DNA of 64,000 nucleotides from Calendula officinalis (GCA_963853835.1 OY970823.1:64489845-64553844), one strand, 5' to 3'. Numbered from the stretch's first letter, positions 37,123-49,576 are shown. Notes: generated by a model not told the origin, from the sequence alone. Numbers and translations are program-made.

Positions 37123-37435
37123 CTTCCTCCGATTTAAAATAAGTGATACTGAGTTGGTTTCACGAGTTTTGAGGTAAAATATGATAATGATAATTAAATT
37201 AGATTAATTGGATAGTTAGTGGGGAATGAGTCCCACAAATTTTGAATAAAGTGAGCTTAATGATGTTTAAAAGTAAAAGTAAGCATAAAGATGTCATTTC
37301 ACTTTATTAAAGTAGATAGTTAGTGGGTGTGGGTCCCACTACTTTTTACCAAATATGGTAATTTTTCAAAATGTATCACTTATTTTAATACACCCAAATA
37401 TAGAAAGTGTATTACTTATTTTAAATCGGAGGAAG
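37123..37435. mobile_element. Stowaway-like MITE upstream of the zinc-finger gene
   Basis: Starts CTTCCTCCGATTTAAAATAA and ends with its complement, flanked by TA (37121-37122 and 37436-37437). Internal wording closely follows the copy at 17615. It ends about 290 bp before the start codon at 37724, so it lies in the probable promoter. Confidence 0.88.
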
Positions 37436-37723
37436 TATAAAAATGATAATTTGGGTTAGTAGAAGGAGAAAATTTATTAAAGGGATAATACCTGAATATC
37501 GAGTATTAGTAGTTTAGGGACCATTAGTTAATTTACTAATAAAATACCATGAGAAAAAAAGAAAGTCCGGTGGGCCACCGGTGGAAGTTTGTAGTGCAGA
37601 AAGCCACAAGAAACGGCTGCCGCCATCATCCACGATAAAAATAAATTCGTCTCTTGAAAGTTGTAATCGTTCTCTGTTCTTACGAAATCAATACAATTTT
37701 CTGTTTAATCAACCCTTGAATTA

Positions 37724-38763
37724 ATGATTTCGAGTACTTGTAGTGGTTGTTATCGTAAGCCGTTGCTGATTTCGACAAAATCATTTGTTAAGGGAAGGTA
37801 TTATCACCGTCGTAACGGCAGTATAATTCTAATCAAGAAAAGGATCAGCGGCGGCGGTATTTGTGTTGTGAGAGCTTCAATGGTGGAATCCTCCTCCGAA
37901 AATTCATCCAATTTCTCTAAGCGTATGGAACAAGCTTGGTTAATCTCTCAGGTATATGTAACTTTTAGGTTTTCTGTTGTGCATTCATTAGTCGTTCGTG
38001 TTTTGCTCAATTATTGCTCGATCAAATAACAAATTCAGTTAAGCACGTGTAATTATTTAGGGTTTCGTCTTCCTGAAATTCATCTCTTGTTGAAACATTG
38101 ATAAGAATTTCTAATTAGAATTTACCAAATCATGGATTGAATTTGAGTTCTGCCTAACCAAAGTTAATCAAATTTTTGAAGTGATTGATGTAATCATTTG
38201 TGATGATTGTTGCAGCAACCAAGACCAGTTGCGTGTTCATCCTGTGATTCAAAGGGGCATGTGGAATGCAAATGGTGTGGTGGCACAGGATTCTTCATTC
38301 TTGGTGATAACATGTTATGTCAAGTACCATCCAGAAACTCAAGCTGTGTCATTTGTGCTGGAAAGGTGAATTTAAGTCTGCATTTCTTTCTTTAACAAAA
38401 TTGGGCAATATCTGAATTTTGATATTAGGCTAGTGAATTCGGATGCCATTTTGTCATGGGAAGTAGTTTTTAGTCTACAAAAACTATTTCACACACCACA
38501 ACCTATGTTTTGGTAAGCTTGTAGATTCTGATTTATTATTTGTCGTGAGTGAAGTAGTTTTTGTGGTACATATATCACCTTCTTTTTGTTACGTATCTTG
38601 CTGCATTCAGATTCAGATTCGAATTAGGACATTAGTTTTTACAAATCACATTTAGAATTGGACATTTTAATTATTTCAGGGGTCAACTTCTTGTGGCGAT
38701 TGCAAGGGAACAGGATTTCGTGCAAAATGGTTGGAACAACCACCGGCCCGTAATAGCAAGTGA
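37724..38763 (+). CDS. Plastid DnaJ-type zinc-finger protein (BSD2-like fold)
   Basis: Three exons, 37724-37951, 38216-38365 and 38680-38763, give 462 nt (153 aa). The N-terminus is basic and Ser/Arg-rich, consistent with a chloroplast transit peptide. The rest is a DnaJ-type cysteine-rich domain with four CxxC pairs: CSSC, CKWCGGTG, CVIC and CGDCKGTG. There is no J-domain. Proteins of this class (BSD2 and the Arabidopsis DnaJ/Hsp40 cysteine-rich superfamily) act as small zinc chaperones or thiol-handling factors for photosynthetic complexes. I recall a close relative at At5g17840 but cannot confirm it. Which client this one serves is unknown. Splice joins are in frame (ISQ-QPRPVACSSC; CAGK-GSTSCGDC). 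Confidence 0.8.
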
Positions 38764-39337
38764 TCAAATGTAACACATAACAGCCACAAAAAACGTATTC
38801 TTTCTGTACATGGTATGACTATGTAAAAAAATTCTTGATTTCGTTATAGCATTGTACTAGCTCCTTTATGATGTATTGTAAAATAGTTTTGTATATTTGA
38901 TTATTTTCATGTGAACATTACACTCGACATTTTTGCCAAGAAGGGGGCAATTAATTCAAGATTTTCTGATGCGAAAATTAAAATGATTTGTCTGACCTAA
39001 AAGGTTGTTACTGTTTCAATTTTTATACTTCATCCGTATCATTTAGGGGGTATTTTACGGGTTTTGACGATAAATAATCACCAAATTCACTCGACTACCA
39101 TTCACCATGCAAATCCCAACCAAAATTGAATCCGCAAACTAAATTTCTTTGATTCAAATGAAATCAAACCCTGAACAAATTATTTTAAAAAAAAATATTA
39201 ATTGCATCAGGTTTTCAAGATAAATTTCTATTCAACGAATCATACGCCAAATCGACGCCAAGATTTCAACTTGTCTATTTCTTTTTTTTTTTCATGAAAA
39301 ACTCGATATGAAAATGGGTCAATTGATGAAGAACATG

Positions 39338-40076
39338 TTTAGGGTGTTCGTTTGGATGGTTTGGTTTTATCCGAACCATTTGGACGGTTTGGTTTTATCC
39401 GAACCGTTTGGACGGTTTGGTTTTATCCGAACCAAATAGGTGAAACCAAATAAAGTCTGGTTTTCAAAAATTCAAACCGAACCGTCCAAACTAATTCGAA
39501 AACCAAACCGATCCGAACCAAATAACAATTTGGTTGGTTTGGTTTTATCCGTTTGGTTTTTTCTTAAAATTTTCAAAATACTACAAAAGTATATAACATA
39601 AATAATATTAAGTTCGATATGTAAAATTCCAAAATGATAAACTATTTTATACATAAAAACAAGTCTAATTCATAACTTGAGACATTTACAATCATATATG
39701 CAAAAAATTTGACATCAACTTTAGCAAAAACTCCAAAAATATTGGTACATCGCCATCTAATACAATATAAAATGAAACGAGTGTTAATATATAAATCAAT
39801 TTACTATAAGAAATGTAATGAAAATGAGTACCATAATTGCTTACAATGGAAACCAGCAAGTGTTAGTATATAAATCAATTTATTATATATTATTAGTATT
39901 CGGTTTTTTTGGACAATCCGGTTTTCACAACGGAAACCAAACCCAATCCGAAATCCAAACTATTAATTTGGTTCAAGTCCAAACCGATCCAAAAAACCAA
40001 ATAACCAATCCAAATAGTCCGATCCAAAATGTCCAATTGGACAATCCGGTTATATCCGAATAGTGAACACCCCTAA
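39338..40076. repeat. Inverted-end element rich in GGTTTGG words
   Basis: Opens with TTTAGGGTGTTCG and closes with TGAACACCCCTAAA, which are inverted ends. Just inside the left end are three tandem copies of a unit containing GGACGGTTTGGTTTTATCCG; the right half contains the complementary AACCAAA/CCGATCC words. About 740 bp. Ends of this kind (GGGTGTTC) are common on plant hAT-like MITEs, but I could not read a target duplication. Confidence 0.55.
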
Positions 40077-40213
40077 AACTGTTATGAAGTAGATATGGAT
40101 TCAAACACTTGAAATCGATTCAGGAAGCCATCTGTGCTAATAATCCCAATATTTTTTTATATTGATTCGTTTCTAATAATAGTTGTTAAAGTAAAAAGAG
40201 AGAGACGTTCAAG

Positions 40214-40800
40214 AAAGTCTATTTTATATTTGTAAAGTTTTGAGGGACAAATCTTAGCCTTTGGATTAATTAACGCCCAAATCACCACCACCACTAAAAT
40301 CACATATGGTTCAACATATCAACACCACCACCACCCCATGTGTATTAAATCACATGTGATTGCACACCACTGAGGCACTGACCACCACCCGATGTGTATT
40401 AAATCACACGTGATCCAACACCGCCGACCACCACCACCACCTTCAACCTCTGTCGGCCACTGTCTCCATCACCGGCAACCCCTCGCCACTGTCGATAACT
40501 TTCAATCACATTGCATATAAAATCACATGTGATTGCAGCGGCCGGAGGTGGCGCCCGGTGGTGGGCGGCAGCGGCGACCGGCGCCCGGAGGTGGGCGGCG
40601 GCGTCCGTGGCCGGCGATGGTGGTTGTATATTGAATCACATGTGATTTGATGATAGTGGTGGTTATATATTGAATCACATGTGATTTGATAATGGTGATG
40701 GTTATATATTGAATCACATGTGATTTGATAATGGTGGTGGTTAAGGGATCTTTTGATCCAATGACTAAGATTTGTCTATTGTAACTTTATAAAATATCAA
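40214..40800. repeat. Inverted-repeat element with AATCACATGTGATT palindrome array
   Basis: The outer arms contain GACAAATCTTAG at left (about 40246) and its complement at right (about 40764), with adjacent related AT-rich flanks. Inside are five exact copies of the 14-bp palindrome AATCACATGTGATT, starting at 40348, 40521, 40634, 40673 and 40712, and a variant at about 40402. The last three are spaced exactly 39 bp apart. The left half is rich in CACCAC and the right in GTGGTGG, so the body is also inverted. A GC-rich core lies at 40536-40620. Confidence 0.7.
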
Positions 40801-41571
40801 TTAAATACGACTCAGTTATGTGTAATTTAAAAAATAGCAATCCAATAAAAATGGGGTCGTTGATTCGAGTAATCGGTGGAACCAAGTTTGTTATTAAAGT
40901 AATCGGTTTGATTTCTTGCTAAAGTGTTGTTCTTAAACCCCGTCATAAAGTCGTAAACCTGGTTAGACTAGCAAGTTATCGCTCAATGCAATGATGGGTA
41001 TCCTGCTACTATATTAGTGGCGACTAATTGGTGGGTAATAGTGTAGGTAGTGATGGTGGCCGATAGTGGTGGTGTTCGCGGATGGTGGATGATTTTATTC
41101 TCTTACCACTAAGAAGAAACCGACAAGTTTATGCCAACAATAAATATTATTCTCATCTTCAATTTTGTCACATCACCTTCTTTTTAATTAAATACAAATT
41201 TTAATATATTAAAATTTATAGAAAGAAAAAGAAAATATATTTTTAAATTGTATTATATATCTCGATTAAAAAAATTAAACACTCTTTCTTCCCTCTTCTC
41301 TCTCAACTTTTCCCTCTGTCTCTCTCCAAAAAATCTCGTTACCCAACTCGTCAGAAATCCGAAGAGAAGAGGAAGAGAAGCAAATGATGAGATACCGATA
41401 AGTTTGTGCCAAAGATGGGAAAGAACCGATGAATTAGTGACAAGAATGTTAAGAAAGGTCTAACATCTAAGGGTGTGTATGTTGATTCATATCCGAGTTG
41501 TGAAAAAGGAGGTGGAATATGTTTATTGCATTCTGAAAACTGATTATTTGCATTTTACATATTAAATAAAC

Positions 41572-43884
41572 TGTAACGACCCACAATTGTAAATAAATAA
41601 AATATGTAAAAATATGATAATTATGGATAAATCATATAAAACACGTGGAAATTGGTTTCGTGTCGTTTGGACACCGTACGAGAAAGTTATGGGCGAAACC
41701 GGGTCGAGACAAAGTGGAAAAAGTGCAGCCCTGCACACTTCAGAAGTTCGCGACGCGAACTACCGATCGCGGTCGGGAAGTCGGGCCAGGGAGTTTGGCT
41801 ATCGGGCGCGAAGTAGTTAACGATGAGTTAGCGATCGTGAACTATGGGGAATCGCAGAGTTCGCGACGCGAACATTGTTCGCGTCGTGATCTTTTGTCTG
41901 GCAGCAATAAAATCGGGTTTGAGCTCATTTGATGCATTTGAAAACCCTAGTTTCTTTCTCTCGAGTTTGTGGACGATTTTGGGTGTAAATCGTCATTTGG
42001 AGCTGATTTCTTCATCAAATCTTGTGATTCTTCACTCCTAGTTGAAGATTTAAGGTATATCTTCACTCCTTGATCTTTGTAGCTTTAGATCTATGTATTT
42101 TTGATGGTTGGGTTTGAAACCCTAGCTATTGGGGGTTATGGTTTATGGTGAATAAACGTTGTATACACTTGATAGATGGTATAGTAACAAAGGAAACAAG
42201 TGTATGATTATGATTTGTAAGAATCTTAAGGGTTGGTTAAACCTAGGGCTTGGTAAATCATCATAATTGGGGGAAATGAGTTAATAAGTGTTATCTAGAG
42301 ATAGATGGACACATTGGTAGTAGAATGTGATGTTGATAAGCTTGTGATTATTGTATTAGGCATTTGGTGAGGTCTTGGAAGGCTGACCGAATTGGGGAGC
42401 AAGGAAACTGACGTAAAGAATACGGTTGGAGCACTTATTTGCTAAGGTGAGTACATGAGACTTTTAAACTGGGTACATAGCAATTAATTTTGAAAGTACA
42501 TATGATATTGTATCAGTCTTTATTAACAAATATTTTGATAAAGATAGTAGTTGAAAATGTATGAAAGTATGTAGAATGTGATACTAGAATGTGTCTAGTA
42601 TGATTGATGAATTTGAAGTAAATTATGATAGATCCAAGTAGTTATGGAATCTATGTTAATGAACAATAATAATGAAAAAATTGATTAAGAGAATGTATAC
42701 GGAGCCTTTATTAATAAATATTTATTAGTAAAGCAATTGGGAATGATTTTATAGTAATGAGTACCTATTGGTAAGATATACTAATAAAAGTAAAGAACGA
42801 ATATATATGAGAAAGAATATGATGTGACTAGTAATAATTGTCTATTATAGTCAAGGAAGAGATAAAAGTATTATGTTATCGATAGATAAGAAATGTATCT
42901 TATGTATAAAGTAAGCATGGACCTCATAGGGTTCATAGATGTAGAAGTAACTGTGGTTGCTTATGATCGGGTCCATGGGACCATACAGGTACGTTCACAC
43001 TGTGATGAACTAATTATATGTCGTTAGTACTAGATAACTAACTTGTTTGATGTTGGATGTGATAGCCGAAGGCTTTGACTGTCATAACTGTTAGGTTATG
43101 GTAAGAGATAGATGGTGGTGACGCGGGGGACCCCCGGTCACTGGACGGTGGTATATATGTTTATACACCGAGTGTATATATGTTTATACACTAAGCACAC
43201 GGGTGCTTCTAGTACGCATATGTTTGGTACTAGGTATGTTAGGTTCTAATACATATATGTTTATGTATCAGACATGTTGGTGCTTCTAGTACATATATGT
43301 TTATGTACTAGATATGGTTGTGCTTCTAGTACGCATATGTTTGGTACTAGGTATGCTAGGTTCTAATCCATATATGTTTATGTATTAGACAGGTTGATGC
43401 TTCTAGTACATATATGTTTATGTACTAGATATGATTGGGCTTCTGGTACCTATATGACTAGGTACTAGACATGTTTGCTAGGAAATCAAAGTAGCTAGAG
43501 TCATAAAGTGTGACTAGACGGTGTTTATGTAGTTTATATATATGTTTATATATTTATGAAATGACTATTATTGGGGTCTAAAACCCATGTATCTCACGAG
43601 GCTATTTTGTCTCACGTACTACGTTTGTTTTGTGGCTATGTACTCAGGTACATGTTTGAAGTGATAGAAGGTTGCACTAGAAGTGGCCTAGAGATGTTTA
43701 GCTCGGGAGCTAGTAGGTAGATCCCGTTGCCTATGGTTTTGATATACTCGGTGACACCGTATTTTTGTAAACTCTGATATAAGTTTTAAAGTTTTTGTTA
43801 AACTGTATTTTGGACAATATGTTAGATATTGGGAAAATGTATTTTAAATGGTTTAAACGATGTTTTAAAAATACGGGTGTTACA
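41572..43884. mobile_element. Solo LTR of an LTR retrotransposon
   Basis: A 2313-bp block starts TGTAACGACCC and ends GGGTGTTACA, giving TG...CA termini that are extended inverted repeats. It is flanked by perfect 5-bp duplications, TAAAC at 41567-41571 and 43885-43889. There is no gag-pol coding region or second LTR, so it is a solo LTR left by recombination. Short open frames near 41614-41932 are incidental. Such long TGTAACGACC-type LTRs remind me of Ty3/gypsy elements, but lineage cannot be set without coding domains. Confidence 0.88.
43203..43480. repeat. Higher-order tandem repeat inside the LTR
   Basis: About 40-bp units of the form CTTCTAGTACATATATGTTT followed by TAGATATG-type ends occur in the order A-B-C-A-B-C-D. 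The A units start at 43203 and 43320, giving a 117-bp higher-order period made of three diverged subunits. Confidence 0.75.
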
Positions 43885-45262
43885 TAAACATATAACCATG
43901 TTTGTCAAACACTAAAAAATACGATTATCTATTTTTTTGTGATTTCAAACAACATAATCAAATTCAAACATAATTTTTTTCCTTTTCACGTCTTGTTATC
44001 GATTTTTTAATTTTATATTTTCAGAACATATAATCTATTTTCAATTAAAAAAAAAAGGATTTGATAATCATTGTCATTAGGGCAATTGTTAAGGATAGTT
44101 AAGATGATTAATATACAATTAGGGAAACATAACTACTCAAATGTGGTTATTAAAATGCAAAGTGGTTTTTTATAATTGTTGTACAATATTTTTAAGCACT
44201 AATATTTTTCCTTAAAAAATGCCCTAAGGATAACCATTAGCATTTTCCTAAAAAAAAAAAAAAACATTGGTTTAAGTCTTCTTGTAACCCTTTAGATTTT
44301 GCAACATAATTTTCTGTTGACATAGTTCATACATAGTTATGCACACTGTTATTTTTAAATGTATTCTCATTGTAATAAACTTTTTTAATACGATTAAATT
44401 TTGCTTATGATATATGAGTATAAATGAACCTTCCTTTAGTCATTAATATTACCCAGAGAAAAATTAGACACGTAACTTCAAAAAATTATTCGAAACTCTT
44501 CCTACTAGGCTACTATGTTTTTAAGTTAATTATCAAAAAGATTAAATTTTGCGATTAAATGTTAAAAAAAACAAATAATTTTCTTACAAGGAGTTAAAGA
44601 AAAAAATGCAGAAAAATAGGAAAAATTAAACCCCCAAAATAAAAACTTTAAAACTCTCCCAGGTCTCTGCTACTTGACGAACTCGCCAATCGATTCCCCA
44701 AATCGAATACCAACACAAACTGGTTCTGGCACCGGTGATCTGACGAACGACGATCGCAGGCATTGTCGACTTAGGTTTGTTGTTTTCTCTTACCTTGATT
44801 GCGTGTGTTACAGTTATGACCCTAATTTATTAGTTTAGGGTTTAGCCATCTAAGTGTTATTTCGAATTTTGCAAATGCTCAAATGCTAAATAATAACTTT
44901 AACCAAACCGAAATTCAGAACAAGTAATCAGGAGTTTAACCATCGAATTTTTTTCTAATCATAATCTTGGGTGCCGGCACATTAATTTTCTCTGCACGCT
45001 AAGTGTAAGGAAACTACTTACGTGAGCTTAAGCTTCAGATAATTTATCCCAAAAAACGCTGATTTAGTTGATGAGGATTCATGGTCTTGTAATGAATTGG
45101 TTTAAAGCATTCTAGGTGTTTGTTAAAATGCCTAAGTGAGAATTTAATATAAAAATGTTTAATATTAGTTTTTTCTTTTCTGTATTAATTTGAGTTTATG
45201 ATTTATACAAGTTTCGGTATGATTCACTAATCTGTCTTAAGTTTCAGCGAAAGAAGACATAA

Positions 45263-48200
45263 ATGGAAGAAGAATTAGATAAAGCCATATTTTCATATTT
45301 AAGGAAAAAGGGATTTACACAAACTGAACAGATTTTTCAACAAGAACAGCAGAACAAGAACAACAAGAATGCTACTGATGTTTCTCTGTCAGACTCAGAT
45401 CTTACTAAACAAATTCTCACATTTTCCCAGTACTTTTTTTTACCCTTTTTTCACATTATTCTTGCCTGTTAAATAATTATTTTTGGTTATATTAATTAAT
45501 CCATCCCAAATTAACTAAATACTCACTTGATGCATGACTGTGCAACTTCTGTGGTTATCTTTATTTGTTGGTTTTATGTTTGCCGTTTAATCAAGATTAA
45601 TGCTTTTCAGGTCAGAAAATATTCCTGCATTATACCATGATGGATACAGCAAGTTGAGATCATGGACTTATAGCTCGCTAGATCTTTACAAGGTACCAAA
45701 TTGTTTTTGTGTTTCTGTATTTATATATTTGATATATATTCATGTAATTAATGTTTTAATGTTTTAACAATGCAGCATGAATTGATTCGTGTTCTGTATC
45801 CAGTATTTATCCACTGTTTCATGGATCTCATAGCAAAAAGTCATCTTCAAGAAGGTAATTAATTAACCTTTTTATTCTTGAACACACAACATATTAAATA
45901 AATATGTTCATCAATTTAATAATAATTTCTTGAATTTGGTGGTTGAAAATTGAAAATTCAGCCAGGACATTTTTCAGCACCTTCCGTGAAGATCATGAAA
46001 TGATGCATTCACGTGATCTCACAAAATTAGAAGGTGTTCTTTCTCCATCTCATCTTGAGGTTAGTTAACTTTAATTAGTAATTAACATAAATCTCTAAAT
46101 AAATTATTTGAATTACTATCACCATGTGTCAATTAACTTATCCTTTTTCATAAATATGCATGCAGGAAATGGAATTTGCTCATTCTCTAAGACAGAGCAA
46201 AGTGAATATAAAGATATGCCAGGTTATTTTTTATTTTTATTTATATATATTTTTATCCAGCATTATTTTTTTCTTCTTATAATTTCCTATCAAAAATCAT
46301 TGAATTTTTGTTGTTGTGCAGTATTCATATGAGATTCTTCTGCAATATCTACACAAGACACAATCGATTACAATGCTAGGTATTATCAACGAGCATATTG
46401 ATTTCCAAGGTAATTAGAGTATGAATTTTTTGTTCTTTTTTATATTTAGACTTATTGTTAATCTATTTATTTATTTATTTGACAGTTTCTCCGGGACAAC
46501 CTAGCTCAATTTCTGATGATGCTGAAGCTTTTTCACTTGTTGGGAGCGGTCAAGATGCTGCTAATTTAATAAATCAAAAAGAAATTCATTGGGGGGTTAG
46601 TTAATCTACAAGTTTAATATATCACAATCTTAATATCATTCAAAATTGACCAAACTAATCCTAAATTTAAAAAATTGACCTAAAAAATCCTTGCAGTTAC
46701 TTGAAGATTCACTAGAAGATCGGCTTGATAAGGCAGGGGGTTTGCTCTCAGATTCAGAAAAAACAGAAGGAGATACAAAAGAAGGGGATTTAGATGAAAA
46801 CAATAAGGTAATATTTTATGATTTATCTATTTATTTATTTTTAATTAGAAATGAGGATAATAAAAAATGTGTTTATTATTATCCAGAAAAAATCAGCAGA
46901 GGGTGGAAAGCAAGGTGGGCCCGTTAATAAGAAGTTAAAAAAGGATAAAGTTGGTGGGCCCGGAAAAGGTGCAAGAGGGGAGGGTGACAAGTCAGCAGCT
47001 AATGCGCCACGTGTCAAACCTGAGCTTGCATTACCAACAATGTATCTATAATTGTATATCTATAAATTTGTTTATATGTTTTATTTATTTTATTTATTTT
47101 GATTTTGATTTCAGACCAACAGACGTTGAAAATTCGATTCTGGAAGACCTACGTAACCGTGTGCAATTGAGCAATTCAACACTTCCTTCAGTTTGTTTCT
47201 ACACTTTCATCAACACTCATAATGGGTACGTATGTATATATATATAATTATTATATATATATCTTGCCTCAAGTATTTAAGTTTTATTAATCTATGTATA
47301 TCAGATTAAATTGTTCATCAATATCTCATGATGGATCATTAGTTGCTGGAGGATTCTCAGATTCATCACTCAAAGTTGGCCTTTTGATTTTTCACTACTA
47401 TTTTCATTTTTTTTCTTCTAAAATCTAAACACAGTAACAGACTTAACCGTTTGTGTTGTGTGGCAGGTGTGGGATATTTCAAAACTTGGGCGTATGGGCA
47501 GTTGTAAGCGAAAATCCAACTTGTTATTTTAATTTATATTTATTTTTATAAATTTCCTGAAATTATTTGGTGGTTTCAGCTATTTTGCAGAGTGAAAATG
47601 ATTCAGGTGGAAAAAGAAATTACACATTATATCAGGGTCATTCTGGACCTGTTTATTCTTCCTCATTTAGTCCTTCTGGAGATTTTCTTCTATCTTCTTC
47701 ATCAGATTCAACAAGTACATATCATATTATATCTATATATAAAGTTTAAACATTTTTGCATTAAGTAGTACCCATTGATTAATCGGTTAATTATCTACAG
47801 TAAGACTATGGAGCACAAAATTCAATGCAAATCTGGTCTGCTACAAGGGTCATAACTACCCTGTTTGGGATGTTCAGGTACAAAATTAATCACTCCTCAA
47901 AACAAAATTACTACTAAATCAGGAATTTTATATATTTATATACTTAAATGCAGTTTAGTCCAGTTGGACATTATTTTGCAAGTGCATCTCACGACAGAAC
48001 AGCTAGGATTTGGTCAATGGACAGAGTACAGCCATTAAGAATACTAGCAGGACATTTATCAGATGTTGACGTAAGTTAAATCTTTTTTAAAATAAAATAA
48101 AAATAAAAAAGATTGTTATTGAGTGGGTACTATCATTTATTTATGCAGTGTGTACAATGGCATGTGAACTGCAATTACGTTGCAACTGGATCAAGTGACA

Positions 48201-49576
48201 AGACAGTTAGAATGTGGGATGTACAAAGTGGGAATTGCATGAGGATATTTATTGGTCACAGAAGCTCGATTTTGTCAATAGCAATGTCACCTGATGGGAG
48301 ATATTTGGCATCTGGTGATGAAGATGGGACAATAATGGTTTGGGATGTTTCTAATGGTCGGTGTATTACTCCTCTTGTGGGCCATACTTCTTGTGTTTGG
48401 ACACTTGCTTTCAGGTAAAAATTACTTTTTTTTTAATCCAAATTCACCCACAAAATTGGCCCTTTTTGTTGATCTTTTGGGTTATCTACTTATGTAACCT
48501 AATTAATTGTTTACTTGATAAAAGTATAAATTATAAGAGTTTAGGAGGGTAAAGGTGTTATTAGTAACCAAAAATGAATAAAATATTTCAAATGAGATAA
48601 CAAGTATAAATTATACTCCCTCCGTCCCAAAATTATTGTCTGCGGTAAAAAATCACGTAGTTTAATAAAAGTGCATTTATTACACTGTCCAACCAATAAA
48701 ATTTTATCTTTACCACATAACTATTTTTTGATTGGTGGAATTCTCAAGTTGACAATAATTTTGGGACAAATTAAAAAAGAAAGGTGGACAATAAAATTGG
48801 GACGGAGGGAGTAGAAGTTTAGGGTTTAAAAGTATAAATTTAAAATTTAGTTGGGGGGAGTGTTTTCTAGTTACCAACAATGATTAATGTTATTTTCAAT
48901 GAGGGAAAAAAGTATAAATTATGAAATTATAGGGGTTAAAAGTATGAATTATAAAAGTTTAGGGGAGAAGTGTTTTTAGTAACAATAATGAATAAAATAT
49001 TTAAACTGAGGTAAAAATATATATTAGAGAAGTTTAGGTTAAAAGTGAAAATTACGAAAGTTTGGGGGGGGGGGGGGGGGGGGAGTGTAACTTTTTCTTA
49101 TGAACAATAATATTTGGCTCACTATTATAATAGATATGATATATAAATGTTTTGGTTCAGTTGTGAGGGATCGCTTCTAGCATCTGGTTCAGCTGATTCA
49201 ACTGTCAAATTATGGGATGTAAACGCAAGTGCAAAACCTCTAAAATCTGAAGAAAGGTAGTTTTAGCATCAATTATTTTATTTATTTATTACTTGAGCTG
49301 CAAGTAAATTATAATGTTTTGAATTGTTGTCTCTGTATCTTGGTTGGTTGGTTATTTAGTACAAGTGGAAATACAAACAGACTGAGATCACTCAAGACTC
49401 TACCCACCAAATCCACCCCTGTTTATTCTCTAAGGGTATGTATACATACACACACTTAATATATATCTAAATAATTAATCAGTATGGTGAAGATGCTTAA
49501 TATTTTTATCTTTTTTTGATAGTTTTCGCGAAGGAATCTTCTTTTTGCTGCTGGTGCTCTTTCGACAAATGTGTAA
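45263..49576 (+). CDS. TAF5: Transcription initiation factor TFIID subunit 5
   Basis: WD40 scaffold subunit of TFIID. Nineteen exons: 45263-45429, 45611-45692, 45776-45854, 45962-46059, 46166-46222, 46322-46409, 46486-46595, 46697-46807, 46887-47041, 47115-47225, 47305-47374, 47467-47503, 47580-47714, 47801-47877, 47954-48070, 48149-48414, 49161-49256, 49360-49435 and 49523-49576. They total 1986 nt (661 aa), close to the Arabidopsis protein. The N-terminus has a LisH motif (about 3-30), then the TAF5 N-terminal domain (ELIRVLYPVFIHCFMDL, HLEEMEFAHSLRQSKVNI). A charged Lys/Gly linker precedes WD repeats with clear GH...WD pairs (GHSGPVYSSSFSP, GHNYPVWDVQFSP, GHRSSILSIAMSPDGRYLAS, GHTSCVWTLAF). 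A 5' UTR intron is likely (donor after 44774, acceptor before 45248). Intron 16 holds a Stowaway-like MITE and a run of 20 G. Confidence 0.93.
48616..48811. mobile_element. Stowaway-like MITE in TAF5 intron
   Basis: Begins CTCCCTCCGTCCCAAAATTA and ends with ATTGGGACGGAGGGAG, flanked by TA (48614-48615 and 48812-48813). This is the classic Stowaway terminal sequence. About 196 bp, non-coding, within the intron between exons 16 and 17. Confidence 0.9.
49064..49083. repeat. Poly-G run of 20 bases
   Basis: Uninterrupted G tract in the same TAF5 intron as the MITE, within a region of degraded GTATAAATTA/AAGTTTAGGGG repeats (48540-49070). Exact length may be affected by sequencing or polymerase slippage. 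Confidence 0.85.

Larger units (their letters stand above)
34650..37723. other. Intergenic region between MGD1 and the zinc-finger gene
   Basis: No gene is supported. It contains an AT-rich tandem repeat of about 167 bp (35028-35800), a possible SINE head (36704-36760), an ACTAGT-ended MITE (36887-37116) and a Stowaway-like MITE (37123-37435). The last roughly 280 bases are the upstream region of the zinc-finger gene. Confidence 0.55.
38764..45262. other. Gene-free repeat region before TAF5
   Basis: About 6.5 kb without a supported gene. It holds an inverted-end element rich in GGTTTGG/CCAAACC (39338-40076), an inverted-repeat element with palindrome arrays (about 40214-40800) and a 2.3 kb solo LTR (41572-43884). 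A CT-rich stretch at 41279-41345 looks leader-like, but no gene follows it. Between 43890 and 44640 I see only AT-rich DNA. The end of the region holds the TAF5 leader exon (to 44774) and its 5' UTR intron. Confidence 0.55.

Noticed and set aside
41614..42041. Open frames that could be a gag fragment
   Set aside because: They sit at the start of a solo LTR with clear TG/CA ends. No zinc knuckle, protease or polymerase motif.
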